From a virus, in the IMG/VR virus record IMGVR_UViG_3300009183_000058, positions 30,560-94,559 of that record: DNA of 64,000 nt, one strand, 5' to 3'. Within the stretch, counting starts at the first letter, position 1; each line of letters opens with the position of its first letter. The position numbers were made by a program, and so were the translations under genes. The notes under the pieces are model-generated. The model was not told the DNA's origin, made no database searches, and saw only the letters and a list, made by a program, of their open reading frames with translations. Below, one piece after another: positions 1 to 7,610 of this stretch.

Positions 1-597
1 TTCGGCTTGGATAGCATCTTTGGTCTGCCGGTTGAGTTCTTTGATTGCATCAGCACGTTCCGATAACAAAGTAATACCCAACAACTGCTCAATAATAGTG
101 CGTTGATCATTAGCCTTCAAACTCAAGAACGGCTCTGTATAAGTGTTCAGTGCCAGCACATGTTTGAACATGTCATGACTCATGTTCATCACACGCTCGA
201 TAGCATCTTGTGTTTCTCTTGAGTCACCTTGTGCTTCGTCTTCAGCAGCCTTGTGTTCATTGTTGATATAAAAACGCAACACATTAGGTTTACGTCCTCG
301 TTCAATTCTGTACTCTTGTCCGTTAACACTAAAGTCCAAACTGACCAACATGTTCTTGCCATTGGTTTTGTTTACTAGATTGTCTTTGCGGATGTTTGAT
401 AATGCCTGCCCATACAAGGCATAACTTAGTGCATTGATGATTGTGGTCTTACCAGTACCGTTGCGACTACCATCCCCGCCTAGATCTAGATTTTCGCCAA
501 GTACTAAAGTTAGGTCACTGCGGTCAAAGTCAATACCTTGAGTAGCGGCACCCACACTCATAAAATTCTTCACGGTTAAATTTTTAATTTGAATCAA
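1..597 (-). CDS. 46: gp46-like recombination endonuclease subunit (SbcC/Rad50 type), 5' part
   Basis: This is the N-terminal 199 codons of a gene that runs off the left edge. The reading frame is open from position 597 to 1. The start is a TTG (595-597) overlapping the TGA of the upstream gene (TTGA). The protein opens with IQIKNLTVKNFMSVG and carries an ATP-binding P-loop at residues 44-51 (SRNGTGKT) preceded by GENLDLGGDG, as in phage gp46 and SbcC/Rad50 ATPases. The residues after it (INALSYALYG, then a stretch ending TEPFLSLKANDQR) also fit the N-terminal ATPase lobe before the coiled coil. With gp47 it would form the Mre11/Rad50-like complex that resects DNA ends for recombination-dependent replication. 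Three unrelated genes separate it from gp47. Confidence 0.9.
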   Translation of the reverse strand, partial: MIQIKNLTVKNFMSVGAATQGIDFDRSDLTLVLGENLDLGGDGSRNGTGKTTIINALSYALYGQALSNIRKDNLVNKTNGKNMLVSLDFSVNGQEYRIERGRKPNVLRFYINNEHKAAEDEAQGDSRETQDAIERVMNMSHDMFKHVLALNTYTEPFLSLKANDQRTIIEQLLGITLLSERADAIKELNRQTKDAIQAE

Positions 598-1415
598 ATG
601 TCAACTCCGTTATCTCTAAGCATTATAGCAATTTCGTTGGTATTTGTAAACCAGTTGGCATAGTCATTGTGGGGAACTTCGATACAATATTTTAACCAAA
701 TAACATAGTAAATCACTGCCTGAGACCAAACATCGGTTATGTGTGATAGATCGCAATGTTGACCGGTGATAATATTAGACAAAATATTTTTTGCGTTTGT
801 TGCTGGACCAATATATTTTGCATTGGCTCTACGCCATTCACGCCACAAGTCATGAAAATGATCGGTCTTTACAATTGAGTTCAATACACTGTAGAATTTA
901 TCATAATCTTCATATATTTCACCTACATCTAAGCATTGTTCGTTGGTGGCTTGCCAAGCATGCCTCAACGGGTGATCACGCAGAAATAAAAAATATTTTT
1001 CTCGTTGTGCCCAAGAATCTTGAGTGTTCCAGATGTCTATAGGTAATTGCTCTTCAAGAGTGCTATCCATGGCTTTTTCAATCATGGCCCTTGCCACAAC
1101 TGGCCATGAAAATTTTGAATAGCAAATTTTTATCACAGTTGCATTGGGAAATGTAGACCGAAAAGCGTCAGATTTAGAATCGTTGTTGCCATTGTCTACA
1201 AGCACACAATAATTTTTATCAGGACAAAACTCAACACCATTTGGCCAATACCCGTGATAATATTTGGGAACAACCAAATCAAGATCATGACTGTTACCGT
1301 TCTCAGAAAATTTTAATTGTTTTTTTGGCCTTACAAAATTGTTGCCATGTAGAGTCAGCACAGCATTGATAAAATGTCCAAACCCTCCACCAGGATACCA
1401 AACGCAATAAATCAT
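594..1415 (-). CDS. GGGFGHF-motif protein, unknown function (273 aa)
   Basis: I do not recognise a defined family. The protein starts MIYCVWYPGGGFGHF, a glycine-rich loop directly after the first strand, which is reminiscent of nucleotide or PAPS-binding P-loops but lacks a GKS/GKT. Two in-frame upstream codons could extend it to 1517, but that would overlap the upstream gene by about 100 bases. The ATG at 1413-1415 lies 2 bases after the upstream stop, so I use it. A second protein of similar size (54567-55379) has a comparable opening (FHGSTHGHFLEYV) and similar Trp/Asn-rich C-terminal half, so the two may be distant paralogues. It is translationally coupled to gp46 downstream and sits in an accessory insertion with a radical SAM gene. 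A sulfotransferase-like role is a guess only. Confidence 0.6.
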   Translation of the reverse strand: MIYCVWYPGGGFGHFINAVLTLHGNNFVRPKKQLKFSENGNSHDLDLVVPKYYHGYWPNGVEFCPDKNYCVLVDNGNNDSKSDAFRSTFPNATVIKICYSKFSWPVVARAMIEKAMDSTLEEQLPIDIWNTQDSWAQREKYFLFLRDHPLRHAWQATNEQCLDVGEIYEDYDKFYSVLNSIVKTDHFHDLWREWRRANAKYIGPATNAKNILSNIITGQHCDLSHITDVWSQAVIYYVIWLKYCIEVPHNDYANWFTNTNEIAIMLRDNGVDI

Positions 1416-1417
1416 TT

Positions 1418-1822
1418 TTAATTTGAATCGCTGAGTATAATTTTGTTGCCGTAAAGCAAGTGATATTGTATCCAATCTGCGGCAAAAAAGTCGATGTTGA
1501 CTTTGCCTTGTTGCCACGTTGTGGTAACAATAAATTTATCCAAGTTAGCAGGAGTGTAGTTACAAATTTGATCAAGTATGTTGGGAGCAAGATCAAGACC
1601 TCCTAGTGTAATTTTTTTGAGAGAAACAGAGGCTGCCTCCGAACCCAATTGTTTTATGTGAAACAAAAGTTGATTGGGAATGGAAAATTTAAAATTTAAT
1701 TCCACAACTGAATTGTTGATTTTTGATATTTCTGCAATCAACTGGTCACGGTCTTGTAGTGTCACACACATGTTATCTGACACATGACTAAATTCTAAAA
1801 TAAGTCTAAGGTCAGTAGGCAT
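1418..1822 (-). CDS. Hypothetical protein (134 aa)
   Basis: Not recognised. It is a soluble, non-repetitive protein with no signal peptide or membrane segment. The C-terminal part contains FFAADWIQYHLLYGNKIIL, a Trp/Tyr-rich stretch that could form a binding surface. The start ATG at 1820-1822 lies inside the last codons of the upstream radical SAM gene (11-base overlap), and its stop is 2 bases from the next start, so it is co-translated between the radical SAM enzyme and the GGGFGHF protein. The shared position suggests a joint function with these two, but nothing in the sequence tells which. Confidence 0.55.
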   Translation of the reverse strand: MPTDLRLILEFSHVSDNMCVTLQDRDQLIAEISKINNSVVELNFKFSIPNQLLFHIKQLGSEAASVSLKKITLGGLDLAPNILDQICNYTPANLDKFIVTTTWQQGKVNIDFFAADWIQYHLLYGNKIILSDSN

Positions 1823-3206
1823 CTAAATTAAATTTCAGTTTATTGCGACAAAGATCAACTAACTCTTTGTGATATTTTTGTCTTGTGTCTGCATCTACAT
1901 GAGCGGTGCTCCATTCACGCAAATTATTATTTTTTATCATGATACCATGCTTAGATATATTTCTTTCTAATCCAGTGCCAGGTAAAATTGTCAAAGGACT
2001 AAGAAATAATCTTACAATTGTATCATTGTATTGTACCCGATCTTGAAACCATTGTTGCGTAAATTCAAAATCTGCAACGGTTTCTGTAGGATAGCCAGTG
2101 ATGATCATCAGTATGATTTTGACATTGTATTTTTTGGCCATTTCGAGATGATAGTCGATGTCTTCGTTGTCAAAATATTTTCCAAGATTTTTCCTCACAT
2201 GAGGAACCACACTTTCGATTCCTAAACTCAATGTAGCATTTGTGCCACTCAATTGCTCCCACATGATTTCAGGATGTTGACTTTTTGGTCTTACTATAAA
2301 TGAACCATTCCAACTGATTTGTTCTGGACGATATCTGCCTTGATTATAATCATACATGATTTTTAATAATCTTTTAAACTCTTTGAGATTACCATTGGAC
2401 AAACTACTTCTAAAATCAAAATCTCTCATGTTATACTGTTTGATTTGGAATAACATTTCAGCAAATATTTTTTCAGCACTTCTTGATTGAAATTTTTCCC
2501 AATATTCGATGATGTCGCAAAATTCACAACTTCTCACACAACCCTTTGCGTCAACTAATGGCATAAAACTTTGTGAGTACAAGTAAAAATTATAGTCTGA
2601 CCAGTCTGGGTAAGGCAAAGAATCAAGATCTTTAACAGGTTGCCATATGTCGGAATTTATTCCAGGATAGTTAAAATTGCCTTTGACATATTCTATTAGA
2701 GCCTGATCGCCATCGCCGGCTATCCAATCATCAACAAGGCCTCTGTTTTTAATAACGTTACGAAAACGATCATTTATATTGGCCACTTGAAATTTAATTC
2801 CTGGACCCCCAATTACAATTTTTACGTTAGGGCACAGTTGTCTAAGTATCAAACATAACCATGCAGTAAAATTTTGACACTCATAGGTTAACAAACTTAG
2901 TGCAATAATAGTTGGTTTTTCTTTAACTATTCGATTGGCACAATAAAACAATATTTTAGATATTTCTTGTACAACCCAATCGTCGGCACCTTGTGTTTTG
3001 AAAAATTTCTTAAGATTATCTTGTTCAGGATGTGATCTAATTTTGACTAAAACTTCTATGTTGAGATCAATGGCTGTTGATTTGATGTTGGCCCGGGATA
3101 ATGACGCTTTTAACACAGCCGGAGCAGCCATTGGGGCATGCATACCTTCGACCAAAGGCACACTTGCAATAACTACGTGATGGTTGTTGATAGTTGGTTC
3201 ACTCAT
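1812..3206 (-). CDS. Radical SAM protein with N-terminal B12-binding-like domain
   Basis: A 464-residue protein. Residues about 10-175 resemble the cobalamin-binding Rossmann domain of B12-dependent radical SAM enzymes (IALSLLTYECQNF, then VIGGPG, then a VDDWIAGDGDQAL segment), followed by the usual linker LDSLPYPDW. The radical SAM core has the 4Fe-4S motif C223-x3-C227-x2-C230. A later GIESVVPHVRKNLGKYF segment matches the SAM-binding region of the Elp3/MiaB-like core. The base-off DxHxxG histidine motif of classical B12 domains is not visible, so cobalamin may bind base-off without a lower ligand or not at all. Such enzymes catalyse methylations or rearrangements; the substrate is unknown. 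The ATG overlaps the gp47 stop (ATGA), so the gene is coupled to gp47 although functionally foreign to it. Confidence 0.85.
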   Translation of the reverse strand: MSEPTINNHHVVIASVPLVEGMHAPMAAPAVLKASLSRANIKSTAIDLNIEVLVKIRSHPEQDNLKKFFKTQGADDWVVQEISKILFYCANRIVKEKPTIIALSLLTYECQNFTAWLCLILRQLCPNVKIVIGGPGIKFQVANINDRFRNVIKNRGLVDDWIAGDGDQALIEYVKGNFNYPGINSDIWQPVKDLDSLPYPDWSDYNFYLYSQSFMPLVDAKGCVRSCEFCDIIEYWEKFQSRSAEKIFAEMLFQIKQYNMRDFDFRSSLSNGNLKEFKRLLKIMYDYNQGRYRPEQISWNGSFIVRPKSQHPEIMWEQLSGTNATLSLGIESVVPHVRKNLGKYFDNEDIDYHLEMAKKYNVKIILMIITGYPTETVADFEFTQQWFQDRVQYNDTIVRLFLSPLTILPGTGLERNISKHGIMIKNNNLREWSTAHVDADTRQKYHKELVDLCRNKLKFNLDAY

Positions 3207-4219
3207 AGAGTCTGATAGATCTTCAACAATAACTTGTTGTCGTAGAATTCTGAATCAATATTGGTAATTTGATCAGTAACAATCTGATCCACTGATTCAA
3301 ATTTGACTTCACCTGGCGCCATGTCAGTGTCCACAGATGAGTTCTTGTTGGGTATCAAAGCCATCTCTCTTAGCCCGTATTCTTTAATATAGGTTTCTTT
3401 GATAAAATTGGCTTCTTCATATGATATTTCAATATCTAGTTGCACACGCACATGCATGTCTTTTGCAAGTAAGGTGGGTGCATTATCAATGATGCTGGCC
3501 AGGCCTAGCACACGATATCTAGGTTGATCAGGCCAGGCATGATACACAGGATCTTGTCCCCATTCAATAATGGTCAAGCCACGTTCGTCGTCTCCGGCGT
3601 CGGCATAGTTGTGTGGGAAACAATTGCCAATGTAGGTAATGTTCTTTTTGGTCTGACGCTTGTGAAAGTGTCCAGTGAACACATGCTCAAAGTTGTTGAA
3701 GTCTTCCCTGCGCACTTCGCCGTGATCCGGCATCTCTACCATGGCGTTCATCATGTACCCAGGTAGTTCAAAGTGCCCAAACATGTACTTGCCCTTTAGT
3801 TTGGGTATGCGTTTGTGGTCATCGGCTACAAGCCAAGGAGCAATGACAACGTCGCCACTGCTAAACCAATCGTTGCATATCTGTACGCGAGGGAGATGCT
3901 TTGCCCATTCCACACTTTGTATGTCGCGCTTATCTCGATAATACAAATCATGATTACCAGGAATGAAATACACGTTTTCAAAATTATCATTCATGTGCTC
4001 CAGTGCCCTGAGGCTGTAGTTTAGGGTAACAATATTTAGGCTGGCACGGTTGTTGTGCCAGTCGCCAAGAAACAAACAGGTTTCACAACCTTCTGATCGG
4101 GCCTTGGCAGTGGCCCATTTTACAAAGTTCAGGCAGTCCTCGTTGTGTTGAGTGCTGTTGCTTTTCAAGCCAAAGTGAATGTCTGTGAAGACCGCGGCTT
4201 TACGAAATAGGTTAGTCAT
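3203..4219 (-). CDS. 47: gp47-like recombination endonuclease subunit (SbcD/Mre11 type)
   Basis: A 338-residue metallophosphoesterase. The phosphodiesterase motifs are in order: FTDIHFG (D13, H15), FLGDWHNNR (D53), PGNHD (88-91), FGHFE and later TGHFHKR. These are the two-metal ligands of Mre11/SbcD nucleases. Length matches T4 gp47 (339 aa). Partnered with the gp46-like ATPase it should process DNA ends during phage recombination and host DNA breakdown. The gene lies 12 bases downstream of the gp55-like gene. A TATAAT box (4226-4231, minus strand) lies in that gap, and GCAGG precedes the ATG as ribosome-binding site. The downstream radical SAM gene overlaps its stop codon. Confidence 0.93.
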   Translation of the reverse strand: MTNLFRKAAVFTDIHFGLKSNSTQHNEDCLNFVKWATAKARSEGCETCLFLGDWHNNRASLNIVTLNYSLRALEHMNDNFENVYFIPGNHDLYYRDKRDIQSVEWAKHLPRVQICNDWFSSGDVVIAPWLVADDHKRIPKLKGKYMFGHFELPGYMMNAMVEMPDHGEVRREDFNNFEHVFTGHFHKRQTKKNITYIGNCFPHNYADAGDDERGLTIIEWGQDPVYHAWPDQPRYRVLGLASIIDNAPTLLAKDMHVRVQLDIEISYEEANFIKETYIKEYGLREMALIPNKNSSVDTDMAPGEVKFESVDQIVTDQITNIDSEFYDNKLLLKIYQTL

Positions 4220-4225
4220 CCTGCT

Positions 4226-4254
4226 ATTATACTACTCATCAAGACTAGATACAA
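4226..4254 (-). promoter_or_regulatory. Possible sigma70-type promoter before gp47
   Basis: On the minus strand the 12-base gap before the gp47-like gene contains a perfect TATAAT (4226-4231). A weak -35 match TTGTAT (4249-4254, 3 of 6) lies 17 bases upstream, inside the end of the sigma factor gene. It could give the nuclease extra transcription, but chance is possible in AT-rich DNA. Confidence 0.35.
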
Positions 4255-5125
4255 CCGGTCCGGACATGGCAGCCATGCTGTGTTTGCCTGAGTTCTGGCG
4301 AGTCCATGAAGGATTGAGCCCGTTCATTTCCAAAATGTCGTCTCGAATGTTTTGATTTTTCTTTTCAATGTTTAGGATACGAGTGAAACTATTAGTGATA
4401 GCGGCAGTATAATACGCAAAAGGGTTCTGCGATTTTGACTCGTCAAACTGCAATCCGATTTGACTGAGTTGCAACAGGGCTTGTCCCCGCATTTCTTCGT
4501 TGTATGTGTACCCACGCCAGTTACTCCTTGTAGCATATCTTTCGCATAGTTTCATGAACATGTTGGCCAAAGTTCGAGTCATTTTGCCATGTTCTTTACA
4601 GAACTCGCCTGTGTCTAAGTCACCCCGCCAGTGGCTTTTACCCACCACAAACGGCACCTTGTTGTCATCAATTCTGTAATGCCAGAACGGGGGAAAGTTA
4701 ACTCGCATGTGAGTAGGATTCAAAATTGGCTCCTCCACAAGGTCCGCTAATGGATCTTCTACAACATCATCCAGTTCCAACAGGTCTTCTAACCGGCGCT
4801 TTTTGGCTTCAGCCTTGGTGATCTTCTTGGCGGCCATGGGAATATGATCCCAACAAGTGATACGGAACACAATGTCTGTGTTGGGTATCTTTTTGGGATC
4901 CACTATAGTACCTTCGCGTTTGAGACGATCTGCTCGATTACGTCTAGCCTCAGCCACAGTCTTTTGATTGATCTTACTGACACTGGGCAAGATGATGTCA
5001 AATTGATGATCCAGCGCAGGGTCTCGAAAAGTGCAGTAGGTGTTTTTACTTAGGTGAATCTCTTTGAGGATATCTCTATTGTTGAGATAGTTTGTTTTGG
5101 GTGTAGCACGTACAGTTACAGTCAT
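4232..5125 (-). CDS. 55: gp55-like sigma factor for late transcription
   Basis: A 297-residue protein. The C-terminal half resembles T4-family gp55: MTRTLANMFMKLCERYATRSN, then an RGYTYNEEMRGQALLQL stretch and FDESKSQNPFAYYTAAITNSF, equivalent to sigma region 2 (core binding and -10 recognition). The N-terminal about 120 residues are a basic extension with KKITKAEAKKRR that T4 gp55 (185 aa) lacks. It would bind host RNA polymerase core and direct it to TATAAATA late promoters, which are present before several tail genes here. Its own gene has a good host-type promoter, as expected for a gene that must be made before late transcription. AAAGGA lies about 10 bases before the ATG. Confidence 0.85.
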   Translation of the reverse strand: MTVTVRATPKTNYLNNRDILKEIHLSKNTYCTFRDPALDHQFDIILPSVSKINQKTVAEARRNRADRLKREGTIVDPKKIPNTDIVFRITCWDHIPMAAKKITKAEAKKRRLEDLLELDDVVEDPLADLVEEPILNPTHMRVNFPPFWHYRIDDNKVPFVVGKSHWRGDLDTGEFCKEHGKMTRTLANMFMKLCERYATRSNWRGYTYNEEMRGQALLQLSQIGLQFDESKSQNPFAYYTAAITNSFTRILNIEKKNQNIRDDILEMNGLNPSWTRQNSGKHSMAAMSGPVVSSLDE

Positions 5126-5152
5126 TAACTGGATTCCTTTAAAATATTACTT

Positions 5153-5180
5153 ATTGTAACACATTCTTAGTACTTGTCAA
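5153..5180 (-). promoter_or_regulatory. sigma70-type promoter for the gp55-like gene
   Basis: On the minus strand TTGACA (5175-5180) is followed after 16 bases by TACAAT (5153-5158). The -35 is a full consensus and the -10 matches 5 of 6. The expected start is near 5146, giving a short leader with AAAGGA before the ATG at 5125. Confidence 0.75.
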
Positions 5181-5185
5181 CCTTT

Positions 5186-5193
5186 TATAAACA
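5186..5193 (+). promoter_or_regulatory. Candidate late promoter upstream of the tail module
   Basis: TATAAACA matches the T4 late octamer TATAAATA at 7 of 8 positions and lies 43 bases before the first tail gene. It would give a leader with AAGGA (5226-5230) before the ATG at 5237. It overlaps the divergent gp55 promoter region, so this 110-base gap would serve both directions. Confidence 0.4.
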
Positions 5194-5236
5194 TAGCAGT
5201 TAATTTTTTGGGTAAATACAGGGTCAAGGAACAAAC

Positions 5237-7309
5237 ATGGATGAAGAAAATTTTATCTGGACCGCACCCGAAGATGTGCCTGCAGAAATACAGCCGGACG
5301 GTGCTGTAACAGAAGACAACTCAGGTGAACAGGTGGCTGATGAGGCCGGCAATCCCGCCTGGTGGGACGACACCTATCCAGGACAAATAACAGACACAGC
5401 CGCAAACCCTACTCAAGATGCATACGGTTTAAACATTCTCAATGCTGAACAAACAGCACAAATAACAAGAAATATCAATCCAGCATTTATCAACAACTTT
5501 GTTGATCCCAACACACCAACTGCACAAACTGTCCAGAATGCAGTGAATAAAACTGCCACAGCAGTGAAACCGGGCCAAAGCAATCTTGCTGGCCCGCCAG
5601 ATTCGTTTATTAAAGATGCAAATGGTGAATGGGTAGAAAACCCAAAATACGCTGTCAACACATCTGCCGCACCAGTATCTGTGTATGTTGATTCAAACGG
5701 TGTTGCGTTCAATCCGGTAACAGGACTATCGTATCCTGTTAATTCACAAGGACGACAACTACTGCCTGCAAATGTAGCAATTACTCAAGAACAACAACTT
5801 AGAATTAATCAGTTCAATCACACCCCAACAAATCTGGCACCCACTGCTGTTGCTGATCCAGAAGTAGGACCACGCACAGAATACCGCCAGACAGTGGCCG
5901 CGGCCGCCCGCCAAAATTCTTATTCAGAAACTCCTAATCCTTTCTTGACAAACATTGAGGAGGCTGGTGCCGCAATTGCCAGAGGTACTGCAGGCATTGC
6001 AACCGCAAATCAAACTATTCAGTCAGCACAACAAAAAATTGTGGATAGTGAAAGTATTATTGCACAGCAAAATGCTGAGTTGGCCGATCCTAACATCAGT
6101 GCAGAACGCCGAGCAGAACTTGAAGCCAACAACGCCGCTCAGGTACAAAATATTTTTAACCAAACACAAAGCGTAACTGAAAATCAAGCCTACATTACTA
6201 CCACACAAGACACAATACAATTCAACGAAGCAAGCATCAACGAGAACGCCGCAGTATATCGAGACAGTACTGGTCCTTCAAACACCACTGTGGTTCCGAT
6301 CAACGTTGATCCCAACGTCACAGCAACCGCTGCCACTGGTGCGGCAGTGAATCCAACTACCACTGCCGCGGCAGTCAATGCTAACACAGCAGGTATAGCA
6401 ACCACAACCGCCACAACTGCCACCGCACCATTCTTTGGTGCCAATCCTGATGCTGAACAAGAGGCGGCAGCGGCTGCGGAAGTGGGTCGCCAACTGGCAC
6501 AACGCCAGCAGGTGGTGGCCACTCAAAGACGTATCCCCAACAACAGTGACTGGCGAGTACGGTTGCAGTTGGCTCCCAGCGCTCAATACCTATACAATGC
6601 ACCACAACCAGGTATATTGTGGCCACTAAGACAAACTGGTGGAGTGATATTTCCGTACACTCCCAAAATTGAAATAGGTTACAAGGCCGACTACGAAAGT
6701 TATGCATTAACCCATAGCAATTACAAAGGATATTTTTACAAGAGCAGTTATGCAGATGCTGTGAACATGACGGCTTCATTTACAGCACAAGACACAACTG
6801 AAGCGCAGTATTTGTTGGCGGTGATACATTTCTTCCGTTCAGTGACCAAGATGTTTTACGGCCAAGACACAACAGATTTTCGTGGAGCACCACCTCCCTT
6901 GGTTTACCTGACAGGTCTGGGCGAGTTTCAATTCAGTCAACACCCATGCGTGGTGTCCAGTTTTAATTATAACCTACCTAGTGATGTGGACTACATACGT
7001 GCAAGATCAATCAATGTAAATGGTACCGATTTATTGACTCGTCGAAGCAGACAAGACTTGCCAACCAATCCTATTTCGGGTGCAGTGGCCCGACTACAAA
7101 ATCTTTTCAGCAGTCAAGGCATAAACAAAGGTGCATTGTTCTACCCACCTGGTCCACCCACACTGGGAGAAAATCAACCTACTTACGTACCAACTAAATT
7201 GGAGATTTCATTGACCCTGCTACCTGTACAAACACGCAATCAAGTTAGCAAACAGTTCAGCGTTAAAGAATATGCCAATGGCAATCTACTCAGAGGAGGA
7301 TTCTGGTAA
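5237..7309 (+). CDS. Tail/baseplate structural protein (690 aa), possibly tube-baseplate junction
   Basis: It has two clear parts. Residues 1-430 are Ala/Thr/Asn/Gln/Pro-rich and low in complexity, with a likely coiled coil at about 245-320 (IVDSESIIAQQNAEL and flanks). Residues about 433-690 form a folded domain (IEIGYKADYESYALTHSNY, FYKSSYADAVNMTASFTAQ, LAVIHFFRSVTKMFYG, HPCVVSSFNYNLPSDVDYI) that I associate with virion structural proteins of T4-like aquatic phages. T4 gp48/gp54-type baseplate-tube proteins are a possible equivalent. It heads the tail operon, and its TAA overlaps the ATG of the gp53-like gene (TAATG). The exact T4 counterpart is uncertain. Confidence 0.6.
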   Translation: MDEENFIWTAPEDVPAEIQPDGAVTEDNSGEQVADEAGNPAWWDDTYPGQITDTAANPTQDAYGLNILNAEQTAQITRNINPAFINNFVDPNTPTAQTVQNAVNKTATAVKPGQSNLAGPPDSFIKDANGEWVENPKYAVNTSAAPVSVYVDSNGVAFNPVTGLSYPVNSQGRQLLPANVAITQEQQLRINQFNHTPTNLAPTAVADPEVGPRTEYRQTVAAAARQNSYSETPNPFLTNIEEAGAAIARGTAGIATANQTIQSAQQKIVDSESIIAQQNAELADPNISAERRAELEANNAAQVQNIFNQTQSVTENQAYITTTQDTIQFNEASINENAAVYRDSTGPSNTTVVPINVDPNVTATAATGAAVNPTTTAAAVNANTAGIATTTATTATAPFFGANPDAEQEAAAAAEVGRQLAQRQQVVATQRRIPNNSDWRVRLQLAPSAQYLYNAPQPGILWPLRQTGGVIFPYTPKIEIGYKADYESYALTHSNYKGYFYKSSYADAVNMTASFTAQDTTEAQYLLAVIHFFRSVTKMFYGQDTTDFRGAPPPLVYLTGLGEFQFSQHPCVVSSFNYNLPSDVDYIRARSINVNGTDLLTRRSRQDLPTNPISGAVARLQNLFSSQGINKGALFYPPGPPTLGENQPTYVPTKLEISLTLLPVQTRNQVSKQFSVKEYANGNLLRGGFW

Positions 7310-7608
7310 TGGCCACATACAATGCAACCAGTCCTTACTATACCACAGGATACAGTCAGTTCTTTTTGGACACAATGACCAACAGACCCATACCCAAAGA
7401 AACTGATGATCAAATCATGTTGATCAATCAAACCTATCAGTACAGGCCAGACCTCCTGGCCTATGACTTGTACACTACACCGGCCTTGTGGTGGGTGTTT
7501 TATCAACGCAATCCCAACACACTCACTGCCCCTCCCTTGGACTTCAAGGCTGGCGTACAAATCTATCTACCCAAAATCACTACACTAAGAAGTGTGTTAG
7601 GATTCTAA
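7309..7608 (+). CDS. 53: gp53-like baseplate wedge protein
   Basis: A 99-residue protein of the gp53 type. It has YSQFFLDTMTNRPIP, a central YQYRPDLLAYDLY, then PALWWVFYQRNPN and the C-terminal GVQIYLPK, reminiscent of the LysM-like end of this family. T4 gp53 is about twice as long, so this is a minimal version. In T4 gp53 closes the wedge ring around the hub. Start and stop are tightly coupled: the ATG shares an A with the upstream TAA, and the next gene starts 2 bases after its stop. Confidence 0.82.
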   Translation: MATYNATSPYYTTGYSQFFLDTMTNRPIPKETDDQIMLINQTYQYRPDLLAYDLYTTPALWWVFYQRNPNTLTAPPLDFKAGVQIYLPKITTLRSVLGF

Positions 7609-7610
7609 AC

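Noticed and set aside
1416-1517. Extension of the GGGFGHF protein to 1517
   Set aside because: It would overlap the upstream gene by 100 bases and add a low-quality basic lead; the ATG at 1413-1415 follows that gene's stop by 2 bases.
5211-5218. GGTAAATA before the tail module as a late promoter (also at 30098-30105)
   Set aside because: Only 6 of 8 bases match; a better octamer lies at 5186-5193. Kept as context only.
6190-6779. Long antisense frames under the low-complexity N-terminus of the 690-residue tail protein
   Set aside because: They follow from the skewed composition of an Ala/Thr/Gln-rich coding region, have no ribosome-binding site, and the sense protein is clearly coding.
7488-7610. 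N-terminal extension of the 510-residue tail protein
   Set aside because: It would overlap the gp53-like gene by about 120 bases; the ATG at 7611 lies two bases after the gp53 stop and starts a natural protein.
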